Positions 1-9,742 of a DNA stretch of 64,000 nucleotides are shown here, piece by piece; the stretch's first letter is position 1, and the number at the start of each line of letters is the position of its first letter. Where the stretch lies: NCBI GenBank assembly GCA_016124935.1, contig WGMS01000004.1, positions 62,001 through 126,000 of the forward strand, given 5' to 3'. The position numbers and the translations under genes were made by a program. This stretch comes from a bacterium (GTDB taxonomy: Bacteria > Cyanobacteriota > Vampirovibrionia > Obscuribacterales > Obscuribacteraceae). The notes beneath the pieces were generated by a model, which worked only from the letters and a program-made list of their open reading frames with translations, did no database searches and was not told where the DNA came from.

Positions 1-59
1 GACAGCAGGAAGCACAGAGAAATCAGTGCTAGTGCCAGGTTTTGCAATCGTCTTTTCAT
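1..59 (-). CDS. N-terminus of a secreted protein, cut by the window edge
   Basis: Reading leftwards from an ATG at 59-57 gives MKRRLQNLALALISLCFLLS with no stop before base 1. The two arginines and one lysine followed by a hydrophobic run are a typical signal peptide start. GAGG lies 5 bases before the ATG. Only 19 complete codons are visible, so the function cannot be told. Translation from the sequence is direct; that this is a real gene is inferred from the signal peptide and ribosome binding site. Confidence 0.55.
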   Translation of the reverse strand, partial: MKRRLQNLALALISLCFLL

Positions 60-930
60 AGAAACCTCAAGGTTGGAGAAGGCAGCAACTTCAGTGATAC
101 GGCGACTTTACGATTTTACCGCAGATACCCGGGAGCGACAGGAAGCCTTTGCTATAGTGCAATCGGGGCAAATTTATCCGTCTATATTGCTGATCGAAAA
201 GCCCGAACTCAATGGTAATTGCACGCATACAGCCCCGTTGACCTATCAATAAATCCGGCTAATAGTGAACTTTCCAGCCTTGTGTCAAGGTCACCACAGC
301 ATAAGTCTCTACCTACCTACCTACCTACCTACCTACCTACCTACCTACCTACGGGCCGACAAACAGAACTAACCGACGATGGGAAACAAAGGCAGTTCCA
401 ATGCTGGAAGAATGACTCAGCCCCAGTAAGAAGTGGCGGAAACCTGGTGAAACGTTGAAAACAGTGGGTAAATGCGGACAAAAAGCAGGGAACGACTTGA
501 TGCTTCTGCCGAAATCATATTTTTAGACCGTCTCAGATTCTGCCGATGGACACCTGTCTCGAGAAGAATTTCGCTCAAAAATAGCCAGCCAGGTAAAGCG
601 GTTTATTAACTCTGCTTGACCCCGAAAACGCTTGCTATAAGCTCGTCTGCAAAACGGAAAATCCCGGAAAACCCACTTTTACATTTCTTTGTAAATTAAG
701 TTTTTTCGGAGGCATTTTTTCAAAAAGACATAGGTGCCTAGCGGATTCGCAAGGACTAATCAGTACCCCAAAATAGGACGCCGCACCACTAGTGCCAGAG
801 CGAATCACCTTCTCCATGCCAGCCCGAGCGCTTCTGCCTCGCTCAGCCAGCCCGAGCGAATCACCTTCTCCATGCCAGCCCGAGCGCTTCTGCCGCGTTC
901 TGCCAACCCGAGCGAATCACCTTCTCCCGA
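60..930. other. long intergenic region with repeats, no convincing gene
   Basis: Apart from the (CTAC)11 tract at 309-352 and the 56-bp tandem repeat from 798, I see no gene here. Short open frames exist, but one is simply the CTAC repeat translated as L-P-T-Y and the others are out-of-frame readings of the repeat. No intrinsic terminator with a clear T tract was found downstream of recG. Confidence 0.6.
309..352. repeat. (CTAC)11 tetranucleotide microsatellite
   Basis: Eleven perfect, uninterrupted copies of CTAC (44 bases). Tetranucleotide tracts of this length are prone to slipped-strand length change. It is not inside a convincing gene; it lies about 250 bases upstream of the divergent secreted-protein start at 59. 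Confidence 0.95.
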
Positions 931-953
931 TTAGCCCGAGCGCATCACTTCTG
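798..953. repeat. 56-bp tandem repeat running into the recG 3' end
   Basis: A 56-base unit begins at 798 and 854, with a third, diverged copy from 910 that crosses the recG stop codon (931-933) into its last codons. Each unit is itself two related 28-base halves starting AGCCCGAGCG. The end of recG carries the same AGCCCGAGCGC core, so the repeat probably arose by duplication of the recG tail. Confidence 0.85.
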
Positions 954-3864
954 CTTCGGTCATAGACACCTTCTGGGCGATCAACTTCTTCAAGCCAGGA
1001 TAGTTCTCCAGTTCCGGGTCCTCTTTCACGATAGCAATCGCGGTATTGCGCGCGTCCTCAAGAATTTTGGCATCTTGCACCAGATCAGCCAGCACCAGAT
1101 CCGGTAGCCCGCTCTGCTTGAAGCCCATGAACTCACCCGGTCCCCGAATTTCCAGATCCTTCTCCGCGACAACGAAACCATCGTTGGTCAGGGTCAGAAT
1201 CTCCAGCCGCTCTCTGGTCGACTGGGACTTCGAATCAGAGACAAGGAAACAGTAGGACTGATCGCTACCCCGGCCGACCCGTCCCCTCAACTGGTGAAGC
1301 TGGGCAAGCCCAAAACGGTCCGCGTTCTCGATGATCATGATAGTCGAGTTCGGCACATCGACACCGACCTCGATAACCGTCGTCGATACCAGAACATGAT
1401 ACTCTCCATCGCGAAACTGCTCCATGACCTCGTCTTTCTCTTTCGGCTTGAGCTTACCGTGCATCAAACCGAACTTGAGCTTAGGAAACTTCTTCACCAG
1501 CTTCTCGAACTCAGCAGTGGCAGCTTTGGCAGAAAGGCTCTCCGATTCATCGATGAGCGGAAATACGATATAAACCTGCCGCCCGGTCTCCACTTCTTTG
1601 AGGACAAAGTCCCACATCTCTCTCTTTTGAGAGGGACGCAGCAAGGAAGTTTTGATAGGTTTGCGCCCCGGCGGCAGCTCATCTATCTCAGAGACATCGA
1701 GGTCACCATGCATGGTCATCGCCAACGTCCGTGGAATCGGGGTTGCGGTCATGGTTAGAAGTTCGGGACTCTGACTCTTCGCCTTCAGACGCGCCCTTTG
1801 CTTGACACCGAAACGATGCTGTTCGTCGATGATAATCAACCCGAGATTATTGAACTCGACCTTGTCCTCGATCAGGGCGTGAGTCCCAACCGCGATATGC
1901 ACCTGCCCCGACAGAATCTCTTGATGAATCTCTCTACGCTGCTTGACGCCCTGCTTTCCGAGCACAAGCGCGCACCGCAGACCGAGCGGCGTCAGCAGAC
2001 GCTGAAACTGCCGGTAGTGCTGCTCTGCAAGAATCTCCGTCGGCGCCATCATCGCACCCTGAAAACCATTTTCGATCGCCACTAAAAATGCCATCAGCGC
2101 AACCACGGTTTTACCGGAGCCCACATCCCCTTGAACCAGCCGGTGCATAGGCTTGGCAGAGGAGAGATCTCGCGAGATTTCGCGAAAGACTCGCTCTTGC
2201 GCACCAGTCAAAGTAAACGGCAGCGACTCTTTGAGCTTTGCCACCAGACCATCACTCTTGCATTCCATTTCGAGCGCTGTTTCAGTCTGATCGAACTTAT
2301 AGCGACGATGAGCCAACTGCAGTTGTATTCCGAACAACTCATCAAAAACGAGCCTGCGCCTCGCTTCGTCCTTGGTGACAATATCGTCGGGAAAATGGAT
2401 AGTCCTGAGCGCATCTTTGAAGCGCATCAAATTGAGCTGGGAAAGAACGAAATCCGGAAGTGGATCTTTTAGACCTCGATCATACTTTTCGAGAGCGTTG
2501 TGAATGACTGTGCGCAAATGCCTGAGGGAAAGCCCCTCGGTAAGCGGATATACGGGGACCAATCTGCCGGCGTGCAAGCTGGTGCGACTGTCCTCAGCCT
2601 GGTCAGAAAGCAATCCCAACACCTCGACCTCAGCGTTCTTCAATTGAAAGCGCTTGGAAAAACGATCTCTTTCGACCACACCAGAAGCCATTACCTGGGC
2701 GCCTTTAGGAAATTGTTGCTTATATCTCTCCAAAAGATACTTATTGGATTTGCCGCCCACAAAACGCGTGATACCGACACTGCCAGTGCCATCAGCAATG
2801 AGAACAGTCATAACCGAGACAGATCTCTTCTTAGACTGAAACGCACTCACAGACTGAATTGTGCCAAAGATACTTACTTCTTGATCTTCTTCGAGGTCAC
2901 AGATTTTCAAGCGATTCTGAAAATCCAGATGCCTCCGCGGATAGTGCTTGAGCAGATCCATAACAGTATGAATACCGACCTTGGCCAGTGTGCCGGACAT
3001 CTTCGGCCCAACCCCTTTGACGTATTGAACATCGACGGCGGCAGGATCATCTATGGAATCACGACCACCGCCTGGAGCGGCAGATGCGGTGGATGGACCC
3101 TGGACAGCTGGCCTGGTGGAAGAAGATGAGGAAGACCGAGAGGAAGAAGATGATGATGGTGCAGCTGGCGAAGAAGAAGAAGAAGAAGAAGAAGAAGAAG
3201 AAGAAGAAGAAGAAGAAGCCGATGAAGATGATGACGACGAGGTTGTTGTTGATGCAACAGAGGATGTGGCTGAAGCGTCTGTAGAAGCTATTGAAACAGC
3301 GGTTGAAGCAGCCGAGCCCGCCGAGCCCACCGAGCCCGCGGAGGCAGCTGCGCCCGCGAAGGCATTTGAGGCATCCGAGGTCGCAGGAGCTTGACCGGAC
3401 GCCGTTGAAGACGAAGACTTAGCAGCGGCAAAATACTGATCACTGCCACCTTCCATGACCCCATTGACGTATTGAACCGAGTCTTGCGCCACAGACGAAG
3501 CAGCCACCGCCGGCGAAGTTACATCCTCCTCCAGCCGCCCCAGCGTCCATCCCATGCCTCGATTGTATGCCGCAAGCAGTTCATCGGCTCTTCTGACGAT
3601 GGAAATGCGCGTCGCTACATCTGTATTAGGATACTGCCGAAACAAGCCTCTCAGGGTCATCCAGATGGATTCCATGGGATATTTTCGACAGAGACGCGCC
3701 GAACTCTGCCTCATAAATTGTGAAAAGGTGGAGCGCTTACCATGAAAGTCGGAATAGCGAGAGCGACGCTCGATATCGAGCGCCTTAACCATGGCTTTCA
3801 CGGCGTCTTCTTTGGTCTTCTGGCTATTGCCGTCCCGGGTCACCGATGACACAGGTATCACCAC
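931..3864 (-). CDS. recG: ATP-dependent DNA helicase RecG with long N-terminal extension
   Basis: RecG remodels stalled replication forks and Holliday junctions in the cytoplasm. This 977-residue protein has a wedge/OB region after a helix-hairpin-helix-like stretch (VKGVGPKMSGTLAKVGIHTV, about residue 283), Walker A GDVGSGKT near 580, DEQH near 680, TATPIPRTL, and the C-terminal helicase motifs ending in QLRGRVGRG. The usual family length is near 690. The extra roughly 280 N-terminal residues include an Ala/Ser-rich region with a long serine run encoded by a (GAA)16 tract on the + strand. Cyanobacterial RecG proteins also carry N-terminal extensions, but this low-complexity linker is unusual. 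Upstream lies an MglA-like GTPase on the same strand, 182 bases away. Confidence 0.95.
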   Translation of the reverse strand: MVIPVSSVTRDGNSQKTKEDAVKAMVKALDIERRSRYSDFHGKRSTFSQFMRQSSARLCRKYPMESIWMTLRGLFRQYPNTDVATRISIVRRADELLAAYNRGMGWTLGRLEEDVTSPAVAASSVAQDSVQYVNGVMEGGSDQYFAAAKSSSSTASGQAPATSDASNAFAGAAASAGSVGSAGSAASTAVSIASTDASATSSVASTTTSSSSSSSASSSSSSSSSSSSSSSSPAAPSSSSSSRSSSSSSTRPAVQGPSTASAAPGGGRDSIDDPAAVDVQYVKGVGPKMSGTLAKVGIHTVMDLLKHYPRRHLDFQNRLKICDLEEDQEVSIFGTIQSVSAFQSKKRSVSVMTVLIADGTGSVGITRFVGGKSNKYLLERYKQQFPKGAQVMASGVVERDRFSKRFQLKNAEVEVLGLLSDQAEDSRTSLHAGRLVPVYPLTEGLSLRHLRTVIHNALEKYDRGLKDPLPDFVLSQLNLMRFKDALRTIHFPDDIVTKDEARRRLVFDELFGIQLQLAHRRYKFDQTETALEMECKSDGLVAKLKESLPFTLTGAQERVFREISRDLSSAKPMHRLVQGDVGSGKTVVALMAFLVAIENGFQGAMMAPTEILAEQHYRQFQRLLTPLGLRCALVLGKQGVKQRREIHQEILSGQVHIAVGTHALIEDKVEFNNLGLIIIDEQHRFGVKQRARLKAKSQSPELLTMTATPIPRTLAMTMHGDLDVSEIDELPPGRKPIKTSLLRPSQKREMWDFVLKEVETGRQVYIVFPLIDESESLSAKAATAEFEKLVKKFPKLKFGLMHGKLKPKEKDEVMEQFRDGEYHVLVSTTVIEVGVDVPNSTIMIIENADRFGLAQLHQLRGRVGRGSDQSYCFLVSDSKSQSTRERLEILTLTNDGFVVAEKDLEIRGPGEFMGFKQSGLPDLVLADLVQDAKILEDARNTAIAIVKEDPELENYPGLKKLIAQKVSMTEAEVMRSG
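3170..3217. repeat. (GAA)16 trinucleotide tract inside recG (poly-Ser)
   Basis: Sixteen perfect GAA units on the + strand, read as TCT serine codons in recG. The flanks are also serine-rich. Slippage by whole units would change linker length without breaking the frame. Confidence 0.95.
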
Positions 3865-4046
3865 CTATAACTGCTGAAAATAGACTAGAAGAAATGCCCA
3901 AAGAAAGCCATTAGATCGCACACAGGTTGGCACACCACAACATAAGAATGCTTGCAGACAGAGCATATCGACTGGATAGCTTCCAGGATACTCTTCTCGG
4001 AGACCTGAACGCGACCTGGTTTGCTAGATTCTAAAAGTTAGTAAGG

Positions 4047-4625
4047 TTACTGAAGACGGTTGAGGATCAACTTACTGATTGCCTTAAGCGTAGCAAATAC
4101 TCCAAGCCCTTCCGAAGCGACCGCTTCGAAACTCGGGATCTGGCGCTGGTTCAACTCGCGCTCCATCCGCTCGATTGGCATGGCGTTTGCAAGGTCGCGC
4201 TTGTTGTACTGCAGAACCCACGGAATGTTATCCAGGGTAAGACTGTACTCGGCAAGGTTTTCGATCATGTTCTGAAGAGAATCGATGTTGTCTTTCGATC
4301 TCATTACATCAGAGTCAGCGACAAAGATGATGCCATCTACGCCGTTCAGGATAAGCTTACGGCTGGCGTTGTACTCGACCTGACCGGGAACCGTATATAG
4401 GGAAAAGCGGGTTTTGAAGCCTTGAACACTACCAAGGTCGAGAGGCAGAAAGTCGAAGAAAAGGGTTCTTTCGGTCTCTGTCGCCAAACTGATCAGCTCG
4501 CCTCTGGTGGTTGGCGCAAGCTGACTGTGGATATATTTCAAATTAGTAGTTTTGCCACCAAGACCGGTGCCGTAGTAAACGATTTTGCAGTTAATCTCTC
4601 GTGCCGCGTAGTTTACGAGTGCCAT
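4047..4625 (-). CDS. MglA-like small Ras-type GTPase
   Basis: 192 residues. It has P-loop GTGLGGKT at 19-26, a TVPGQ switch II motif and NKRD for guanine recognition near 140. The GLGGKTTNL loop and [13 protein letters not shown] segment are typical of the bacterial MglA family, which sets cell polarity and controls type IV pili or gliding in Myxococcus and Thermus. It stands alone upstream of recG with no adjacent MglB/roadblock gene. A close paralogue lies at 50411-50998. The family call is firm; the role in motility is inference. Confidence 0.85.
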   Translation of the reverse strand: MALVNYAAREINCKIVYYGTGLGGKTTNLKYIHSQLAPTTRGELISLATETERTLFFDFLPLDLGSVQGFKTRFSLYTVPGQVEYNASRKLILNGVDGIIFVADSDVMRSKDNIDSLQNMIENLAEYSLTLDNIPWVLQYNKRDLANAMPIERMERELNQRQIPSFEAVASEGLGVFATLKAISKLILNRLQ

Positions 4626-5165
4626 GCTGGTTTCCTAACTCGCCTCTGTACCGATTAGCTTTCGACCTTAAGTCTAGTTCGCTTACTTGCCGCCAATGCC
4701 ACTTGCGGCTCCGATGAAAAACATCGAAATTGATACCAAGATTTTAAACCGAATGGAATGGTATTTCCATACGTTGCAGCAATCGATTTACTAAACTCTG
4801 CTTTTAACAGAACATGCGCCAGGATTCACTTATCGGATTTCATTGACAAGAGAGCCTGACAACACTCATCTCTCGATCCCCACCAGAATTAGCCTACCAC
4901 GTATCGCGAATTCTTGTGGATTTATTGTTTGTATTTATTCATCTCAGACATTACATTTGACAACATTTCCTTTTGAAGTATTCATCGTACATGCTAAAAT
5001 GCACCCTTTGTCAGCCTGGTTGGCACCTGATGCCATGGAACGAGGCAAGGCAAGGGGCGAATTCCGCAACCGATTCTTATCGGACGGATAACCCAATATT
5101 CGAGTGATTTACCTCACCCGAATGTCCAAGATATCCCTAAGCGAACCTAATGGAAGGCTTCAATC
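4626..5165. other. 540-bp divergent intergenic region
   Basis: This lies between the divergent MglA-like gene and rpmB. It is AT-rich near 4900-5000. Beyond a possible rpmB promoter (4973-5000) I see no gene or clear RNA. Confidence 0.5.
4973..5000 (+). promoter_or_regulatory. possible rpmB promoter
   Basis: TTGAAG at 4973-4978, a 16-base spacer and TAAAAT at 4995-5000 preceded by TGC, which makes an extended -10. It would give a leader of about 160 bases before rpmB. A TTGACA at 4957 has no well-spaced -10. Confidence 0.35.
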
Positions 5166-5369
5166 ATGGCTAAACGTTGTGAAGTCTGTGGCAAAGGTCC
5201 AAGAACCGGTTTGAACTACACCTTCTTGCGATCCCACTGGAACCCACATAACAAGCGGAGATGGCTCCCGAACCTACAATCGGTGAAAGCCAGAATCAAC
5301 AATACCGTCAAGCGGATGAAGGTCTGCACTTCTTGTCTCAAGAAGGGCAAAATATCCAGAGCCCTATAG
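5166..5369 (+). CDS. rpmB: 50S ribosomal protein L28
   Basis: 67 residues beginning MAKRCEVCGKGPRTGLN, the standard L28 N-terminus, and ending with KVCTSCLKKGKI. It has two CxxC pairs, so it is of the zinc-binding kind. L28 binds 23S rRNA in the large subunit. The gene is monocistronic, with an intrinsic terminator about 50 bases downstream. Confidence 0.96.
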   Translation: MAKRCEVCGKGPRTGLNYTFLRSHWNPHNKRRWLPNLQSVKARINNTVKRMKVCTSCLKKGKISRAL

Positions 5370-5420
5370 CTCTCAGCGACCCCTGACTTACCAGCTTGCG
5401 CTTTCAAAAGACTTCGATAG

Positions 5421-5450
5421 ACCACGTCCTTCGGCGTGGTTTATTTTGTT
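5421..5450 (+). terminator. intrinsic terminator of rpmB
   Basis: ACCACG (5421-5426) pairs with CGTGGT (5435-5440) over an 8-base loop and is followed by TTATTTTGTT. Confidence 0.85.
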
Positions 5451-5479
5451 CTCGTAAACAAATTGAAAGTTAATCACTA

Positions 5480-6352
5480 TTAAGATCTAGCCAGATCGAG
5501 CAGGCTTTCGCGCCCTACATAGTAGAACTCGTTGCAGAAATGACACCGCCCTTCAGCCTGACCATCCTCCTCGGCCATTGAGAGGATCTCGGTCTTGGGC
5601 AGTATTTTCAAAGCTTCTACAAAACGCTCTTTAGAACACTTGCAATAGAACTGCACCGGCTCGACATCGGTAAGGATGTGCACATCGAATCCGCTGAGAA
5701 TGCGCTTGAGAATGTCCTCCAGACCCATGCCGCGTCGCATCAAAAAGGTGAAGGTACCGAAGGTGGTTATGTTGTTCTCGATCTGACAGATGGTCTCTTC
5801 GGTGTGATCCGGCAGAAGCTGGATAATAAGTCCACCAGCCGCTTCAACTCCGGTCTTGGAGACATGCACACCGACGACAACAATGGAACCGGTCTGATCA
5901 GAGCTGACCAGAAAACGATTGACGTCCTCGCCCACTTCACCGGTGGCAAGCTCGACCATAGAAGAGTAAGGTCTGCCGTAACCATGATCGACCATCACGT
6001 GCATGAAGCCCGAATTGCCTATGGCTGCCCCAACATCAAAATTCCCCAGGGAGTTCAGAGGTAACTCGACCTGGGGATTATCCACATATCCTCTTACTTT
6101 GCCGTTGGGCTGGGCATCGACCAGAATACGGCCGAGGGGACCATTACCCTGAAACTTCAAGGCTACCTGTCCTTGCCTGGTCATCAAGGAAGCCAGTAAA
6201 AGCCCCGAGGTCATCACGCGACCCAGAGCCGCCGTGGCTGTGTAAGAGAGCTCATGCCGCTCTCTAGCGCATGCAACAGCCTTGGTGGTAGTAGCGATGA
6301 CAGCCCTGATGCTTCCGTCGGCGGTCATTGCCTTCAAAATTCCGTCTTCCAT
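5480..6352 (-). CDS. hslO: redox-regulated chaperone Hsp33
   Basis: 290 residues, the normal length. Hsp33 is a cytoplasmic holdase switched on by oxidation. The N-terminal substrate domain is intact, and the zinc-binding redox switch is visible as CKC near residue 236 and CHFC near 269, so all four cysteines are kept. The start at 6352 is preceded by GAGGGG. The next gene on this strand, prmC, begins 5' of it with a 58-base gap, so the two may be cotranscribed. Confidence 0.95.
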   Translation of the reverse strand: MEDGILKAMTADGSIRAVIATTTKAVACARERHELSYTATAALGRVMTSGLLLASLMTRQGQVALKFQGNGPLGRILVDAQPNGKVRGYVDNPQVELPLNSLGNFDVGAAIGNSGFMHVMVDHGYGRPYSSMVELATGEVGEDVNRFLVSSDQTGSIVVVGVHVSKTGVEAAGGLIIQLLPDHTEETICQIENNITTFGTFTFLMRRGMGLEDILKRILSGFDVHILTDVEPVQFYCKCSKERFVEALKILPKTEILSMAEEDGQAEGRCHFCNEFYYVGRESLLDLARS

Positions 6353-6410
6353 CGACCCCTCTAAACTGTCTCTCTATCAACAATTTTAACAGTTGAAAAG
6401 GTTTTGACAA

Positions 6411-7307
6411 CTATTTTTTCTTCCAAAATCCGCTGACGACGCGAGAAATTCCGTTGACATCCCTCTGGCAATTCAACGATCCCCAGCCCGCCTCCTTGAA
6501 AATCTCCTGCACTTTATCCGCCTGTCTGTCACCGACCTCGACAGCCATGTAACCACCGGCGAGATCAATCATTTTAGGGACGGTGGTACTGAGCTTCCTG
6601 TAGAACCGCAATCCATCAGGATCTCGGCCGAATAGCGCTTCATGGGGTTCATACTCCACCACCTCCGGTTCGAGACTTTCTTTTTCAGATAATGGAATGT
6701 AAGGAGGGTTGCAAATCACCAGATCGAAGCGTTCATCAAGAAGCCACCATAGCCCCTCATGCTTTAAATTGATCCTCTTCAGAACCTTGTGCTGCCTGGC
6801 ATTTTCCAGGGTAATTGATAAAGCATCCTCCGAGATATCGGTGCCGGTCAATCTGGTGCGCGGCACTTTCTTCAAAAGACTGACCGAAAGCGCCCCGGAG
6901 CCGACACCAATTTCCAGCACCTTGATGACGGGACGATCCCCCAGCTTACCGCAAAGCCTCAAGGCTTCCTCCAACAGCGTTTCCGTGTCCGTTCTCGGGA
7001 TGAAAACGCCCTGCTTGACCTTGAATTTGAAGCCAGCAAAATCAGCCACTTCTAGACAATATTGAATCGGCATGCGCGCCTGGCGCTGCAAAAGATATCG
7101 CTCCATCTTGGTGGTCTGCTGATCTGTTACCGGTATGTCGGCGCAAACTAGCTGCTGAGAACGATTCATGCCGCTGACATGCTCCACGATCATCTCGGCT
7201 TCCACCGAAGCTTCCCCCTTTTCGATACCAAAGGAGGTGAGAATAAACACCATCTGCTTTTTTAGATCCCGAAGCTTCACTCCCCGGGTCAAACGCATAT
7301 CGCTCAT
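6411..7307 (-). CDS. prmC: release factor glutamine methyltransferase PrmC
   Basis: 298 residues. PrmC N5-methylates the glutamine of the GGQ motif of release factors using S-adenosylmethionine. Motif EIGVGSGALSVSL (near 132) binds SAM, and NPPY (near 197) is the signature for glutamine amide methylation. Its substrate gene prfA lies directly upstream on the same strand (112-base gap), the usual bacterial pairing. Confidence 0.95.
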   Translation of the reverse strand: MSDMRLTRGVKLRDLKKQMVFILTSFGIEKGEASVEAEMIVEHVSGMNRSQQLVCADIPVTDQQTTKMERYLLQRQARMPIQYCLEVADFAGFKFKVKQGVFIPRTDTETLLEEALRLCGKLGDRPVIKVLEIGVGSGALSVSLLKKVPRTRLTGTDISEDALSITLENARQHKVLKRINLKHEGLWWLLDERFDLVICNPPYIPLSEKESLEPEVVEYEPHEALFGRDPDGLRFYRKLSTTVPKMIDLAGGYMAVEVGDRQADKVQEIFKEAGWGSLNCQRDVNGISRVVSGFWKKK

Positions 7308-7419
7308 GTATACGATTCTATCAACTCTTCAGAACCAGGACCAAACCGGCGTTTACACGCTTCTGCGTTCATTCGTAAAAGCGGAGCAATGGGGCCGAAC
7401 TGACCTGACCTGACCTAAA

Positions 7420-8499
7420 CTAGACGGCTAGCCCCTCTTTCAACTTCTGCTCCTGTTCCATCAGTGTCAGAGAGTCGATCAACTTGGTCAGATCCCCTTC
7501 CATCACCTGCTGCAACGAAAAGTTCTGTCCGAGCCTGTGGTCGGTGACCCGGTTGTCTTTATAGTTGTAAGTACGAATCTTTTCCGACCTGTCCCCGGAG
7601 CCGACCTGGGACTTGCGTTGTTCATAAATCGCCTGCTGTTGCTCTTCCAGCTTGATTTTATAAAGCTTGGTCCGAAGAATATTCTTGGCGCGCTCTTTGT
7701 TTTGAAGCTGGCTGCGCTCTTCGGTACAATGCACCTGGATGCCCGTCGGCTTGTGCAGAATACGCACGGCGGTCTCTACTTTGTTGACATTCTGACCGCC
7801 CGCGCCACCGGAGCGCATGGTCGATATCTCCAGATCCTTCTCGTCCAGCTCGACGTCTATTTCATCGGCCTCCGGCATGACCGCAACGGTGGCTGTGGAA
7901 GTGTGGACCCTGCCCGAAGATTCGGTCTGGGGCACCCGCTGGACCCGGTGAACCCCGGATTCGAATTTGAATTTGCTATAGGCTCCGTCAGCCTTGACAC
8001 TGACTATTACCTCTTTATAGCCTCCGATACCTATCTCGCTTGCACTTTCAATGGTCCACTTCCATCCGAGGGTGTCCGCGTATTTCGAATACATGCGCAG
8101 CAGATCACCTGCGAATATCGAAGCTTCATCGCCCCCGGCGCCGGCCCGGATCTCGATCATGATGTCTTTATCATCACTGGGATCCCTGGGAAGCAAAAGA
8201 ATCTTCAACTCTTCCCTCAGTTTCTCGTCTTTTTTTCGAGCCTGGGCAAGTTCGCTCTCAAAATTAATGCGCTCTTCTTGATCCTGGGTCTCGCGAATTT
8301 GCTCCAACCAGAAATCTATATCCTCTTGAACCTGCTTCCAACTGTTGTAAGCGTCTACAGTAGGCTTCAACTGCTTGAGAATACGGGACAGGCTCTTGAC
8401 CCTATCTATGTCGGTTGCCACAGCCGGATCGGCAAGCTGCTTCTCGACGTCGATAAACGTCTTCTCGATCTCTTCCAGCTTTTCTGCAAGATGCTCCAT
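7420..8499 (-). CDS. prfA: peptide chain release factor 1
   Basis: 359 residues, the standard RF1 length. RF1 reads UAA and UAG. The GGQ motif lies in [20 protein letters not shown] near residue 235, and the PxT recognition motif appears as PQT in [18 protein letters not shown]. It shows RF1 rather than RF2 features (no SPF motif). prmC follows on the same strand. Confidence 0.96.
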   Translation of the reverse strand: MEHLAEKLEEIEKTFIDVEKQLADPAVATDIDRVKSLSRILKQLKPTVDAYNSWKQVQEDIDFWLEQIRETQDQEERINFESELAQARKKDEKLREELKILLLPRDPSDDKDIMIEIRAGAGGDEASIFAGDLLRMYSKYADTLGWKWTIESASEIGIGGYKEVIVSVKADGAYSKFKFESGVHRVQRVPQTESSGRVHTSTATVAVMPEADEIDVELDEKDLEISTMRSGGAGGQNVNKVETAVRILHKPTGIQVHCTEERSQLQNKERAKNILRTKLYKIKLEEQQQAIYEQRKSQVGSGDRSEKIRTYNYKDNRVTDHRLGQNFSLQQVMEGDLTKLIDSLTLMEQEQKLKEGLAV

Positions 8500-8547
8500 G
8501 CCTATAGACTAGACTCCGGGAAATATGGACATGCCTTATAAAAGATT

Positions 8548-8634
8548 CGGAGAGGGTGGGATTCGAACCCACGCTGCGTTTTTGCGCAGACAGTCTTTCC
8601 AGGACTGCACGATCGACCACTCTGACACCTCTCC
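8548..8634 (-). tRNA. tRNA-Ser(GGA)
   Basis: 87 bases. The acceptor GGAGAGG pairs with CCTCTCC, and discriminator G is at 8548. The anticodon loop is CTGGAAA between CAGTC and GACTG, giving anticodon GGA (reads UCC/UCU). It has a long class II variable arm with stem TGCG/CGCA, and a T arm GTGGGTTCGAATCCCAC. No CCA is encoded. Confidence 0.97.
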
Positions 8635-8718
8635 AGGGTGGAGCAGCCATTATAAACGAATAGGCTTAAGCTCACCACCGGATCGGTAGAGGATGTTTCT
8701 AACAGTTTAGATTTCCGC

Positions 8719-9534
8719 TCAGGACGCCGAGGGAGTCAACTTTACACGGCGAGACCCGCCCTCAATTATCGGAAGAAAATCCGGAGCGCTCAGGCTGGCT
8801 CCGCCGACCAGGCTGCCGTCGATATGGGGCAGTTCAAGCTGCTCGTCCACATTAGAGGCTTTGACGCTACCGCCGTAAAGGATTGGAATAGTCTCACCGA
8901 TTTTGGATTTGCTGCCGGCTTCGGTAGCGAAGAAATCGTTAACAGTAGAACGGATCGATTCGGCGACCCGATTTGCCTCGGTGGCTTCGCAGGTCTTACC
9001 GGTGCCTATTGCCCAGACGGGCTCATAGGCGATGACCAAGGTCTCGATATCCGCTTCGGTCAGGTCTTCGAGGGCGGCTGCCACTTGTCTTCTAACCACC
9101 GAATCGGTCAAGCCGCTCTCTCTTTCATCAAGAGATTCTCCGACACAGACGATAGGCACCAGTCCGTGCTCCAGGGCTGCTTTCAATTTGAGGTTGACAG
9201 TAGAGTTGGTCTCTCCGAAAAATTGCCGTCTCTCCGAATGGCCCAGGATGACATGGGTAACTCCCATCTTAGAGAGCATGACCGGAGAGATTTCGCCGGT
9301 GAAGGCGCCTTCATTGCGATAGTCCATGTTCTGGGCGCCGACCTTGACGCTGCTGCCCCGGGTGGCGTCCACAACGGCTGCCAGCGCCGTGAATGGCGGA
9401 CAGAGAACCACTTCAGGAAGATCGCTCTTCCCTTCCACACCTTTGACCACCGCAGAAGCCAGCTCGGCTGCTTCTTCGTGGGTCTTATGCATTTTCCAGT
9501 TACCGGCAATAATGGTCTTTCTATCGGTGCTCAC
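8719..9534 (-). CDS. tpiA: triosephosphate isomerase
   Basis: 271 residues, slightly longer than the usual 250 because of a C-terminal tail. It interconverts dihydroxyacetone phosphate and glyceraldehyde 3-phosphate in glycolysis. NWKM carries the catalytic lysine near residue 13, GHSERR the catalytic histidine near 100, and YEPVWAIGTG the glutamate near 173. The start is GTG, preceded by GGGGGA. Confidence 0.97.
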   Translation of the reverse strand: MSTDRKTIIAGNWKMHKTHEEAAELASAVVKGVEGKSDLPEVVLCPPFTALAAVVDATRGSSVKVGAQNMDYRNEGAFTGEISPVMLSKMGVTHVILGHSERRQFFGETNSTVNLKLKAALEHGLVPIVCVGESLDERESGLTDSVVRRQVAAALEDLTEADIETLVIAYEPVWAIGTGKTCEATEANRVAESIRSTVNDFFATEAGSKSKIGETIPILYGGSVKASNVDEQLELPHIDGSLVGGASLSAPDFLPIIEGGSRRVKLTPSAS

Positions 9535-9742
9535 GTCAAATCCCCCTCATTAGGCGAATGGCAAAAGGCGGTCAGGGCGCCTCGAAACATCTGCAAATTC
9601 TAACCGATAATCTCAGAGAATCTGCCGATCTGTGCCATCGTGCCCTAAAATCTTATCGGTCTTCCTTAAAGGTAGTATCGTTCTTTACAATAGAAGGCCG
9701 GATTACAGATAGCTATATAAAGAACAAAAGAAGTAGGCATCA

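Noticed and set aside
219-458. 79-codon frame with LPTY repeats
   Set aside because: It is the CTAC microsatellite translated; no ribosome binding site and no conserved sequence.
3051-3394. Open frames on both strands through the (GAA)16 region (poly-Leu, poly-Glu, poly-Lys)
   Set aside because: They are alternative readings of the same trinucleotide repeat; only the recG frame has conserved domains on both sides.
7537-8541. 334-codon frame antisense to prfA
   Set aside because: It mirrors a strongly conserved gene; the length follows from codon bias on the opposite strand, and no domain is seen.
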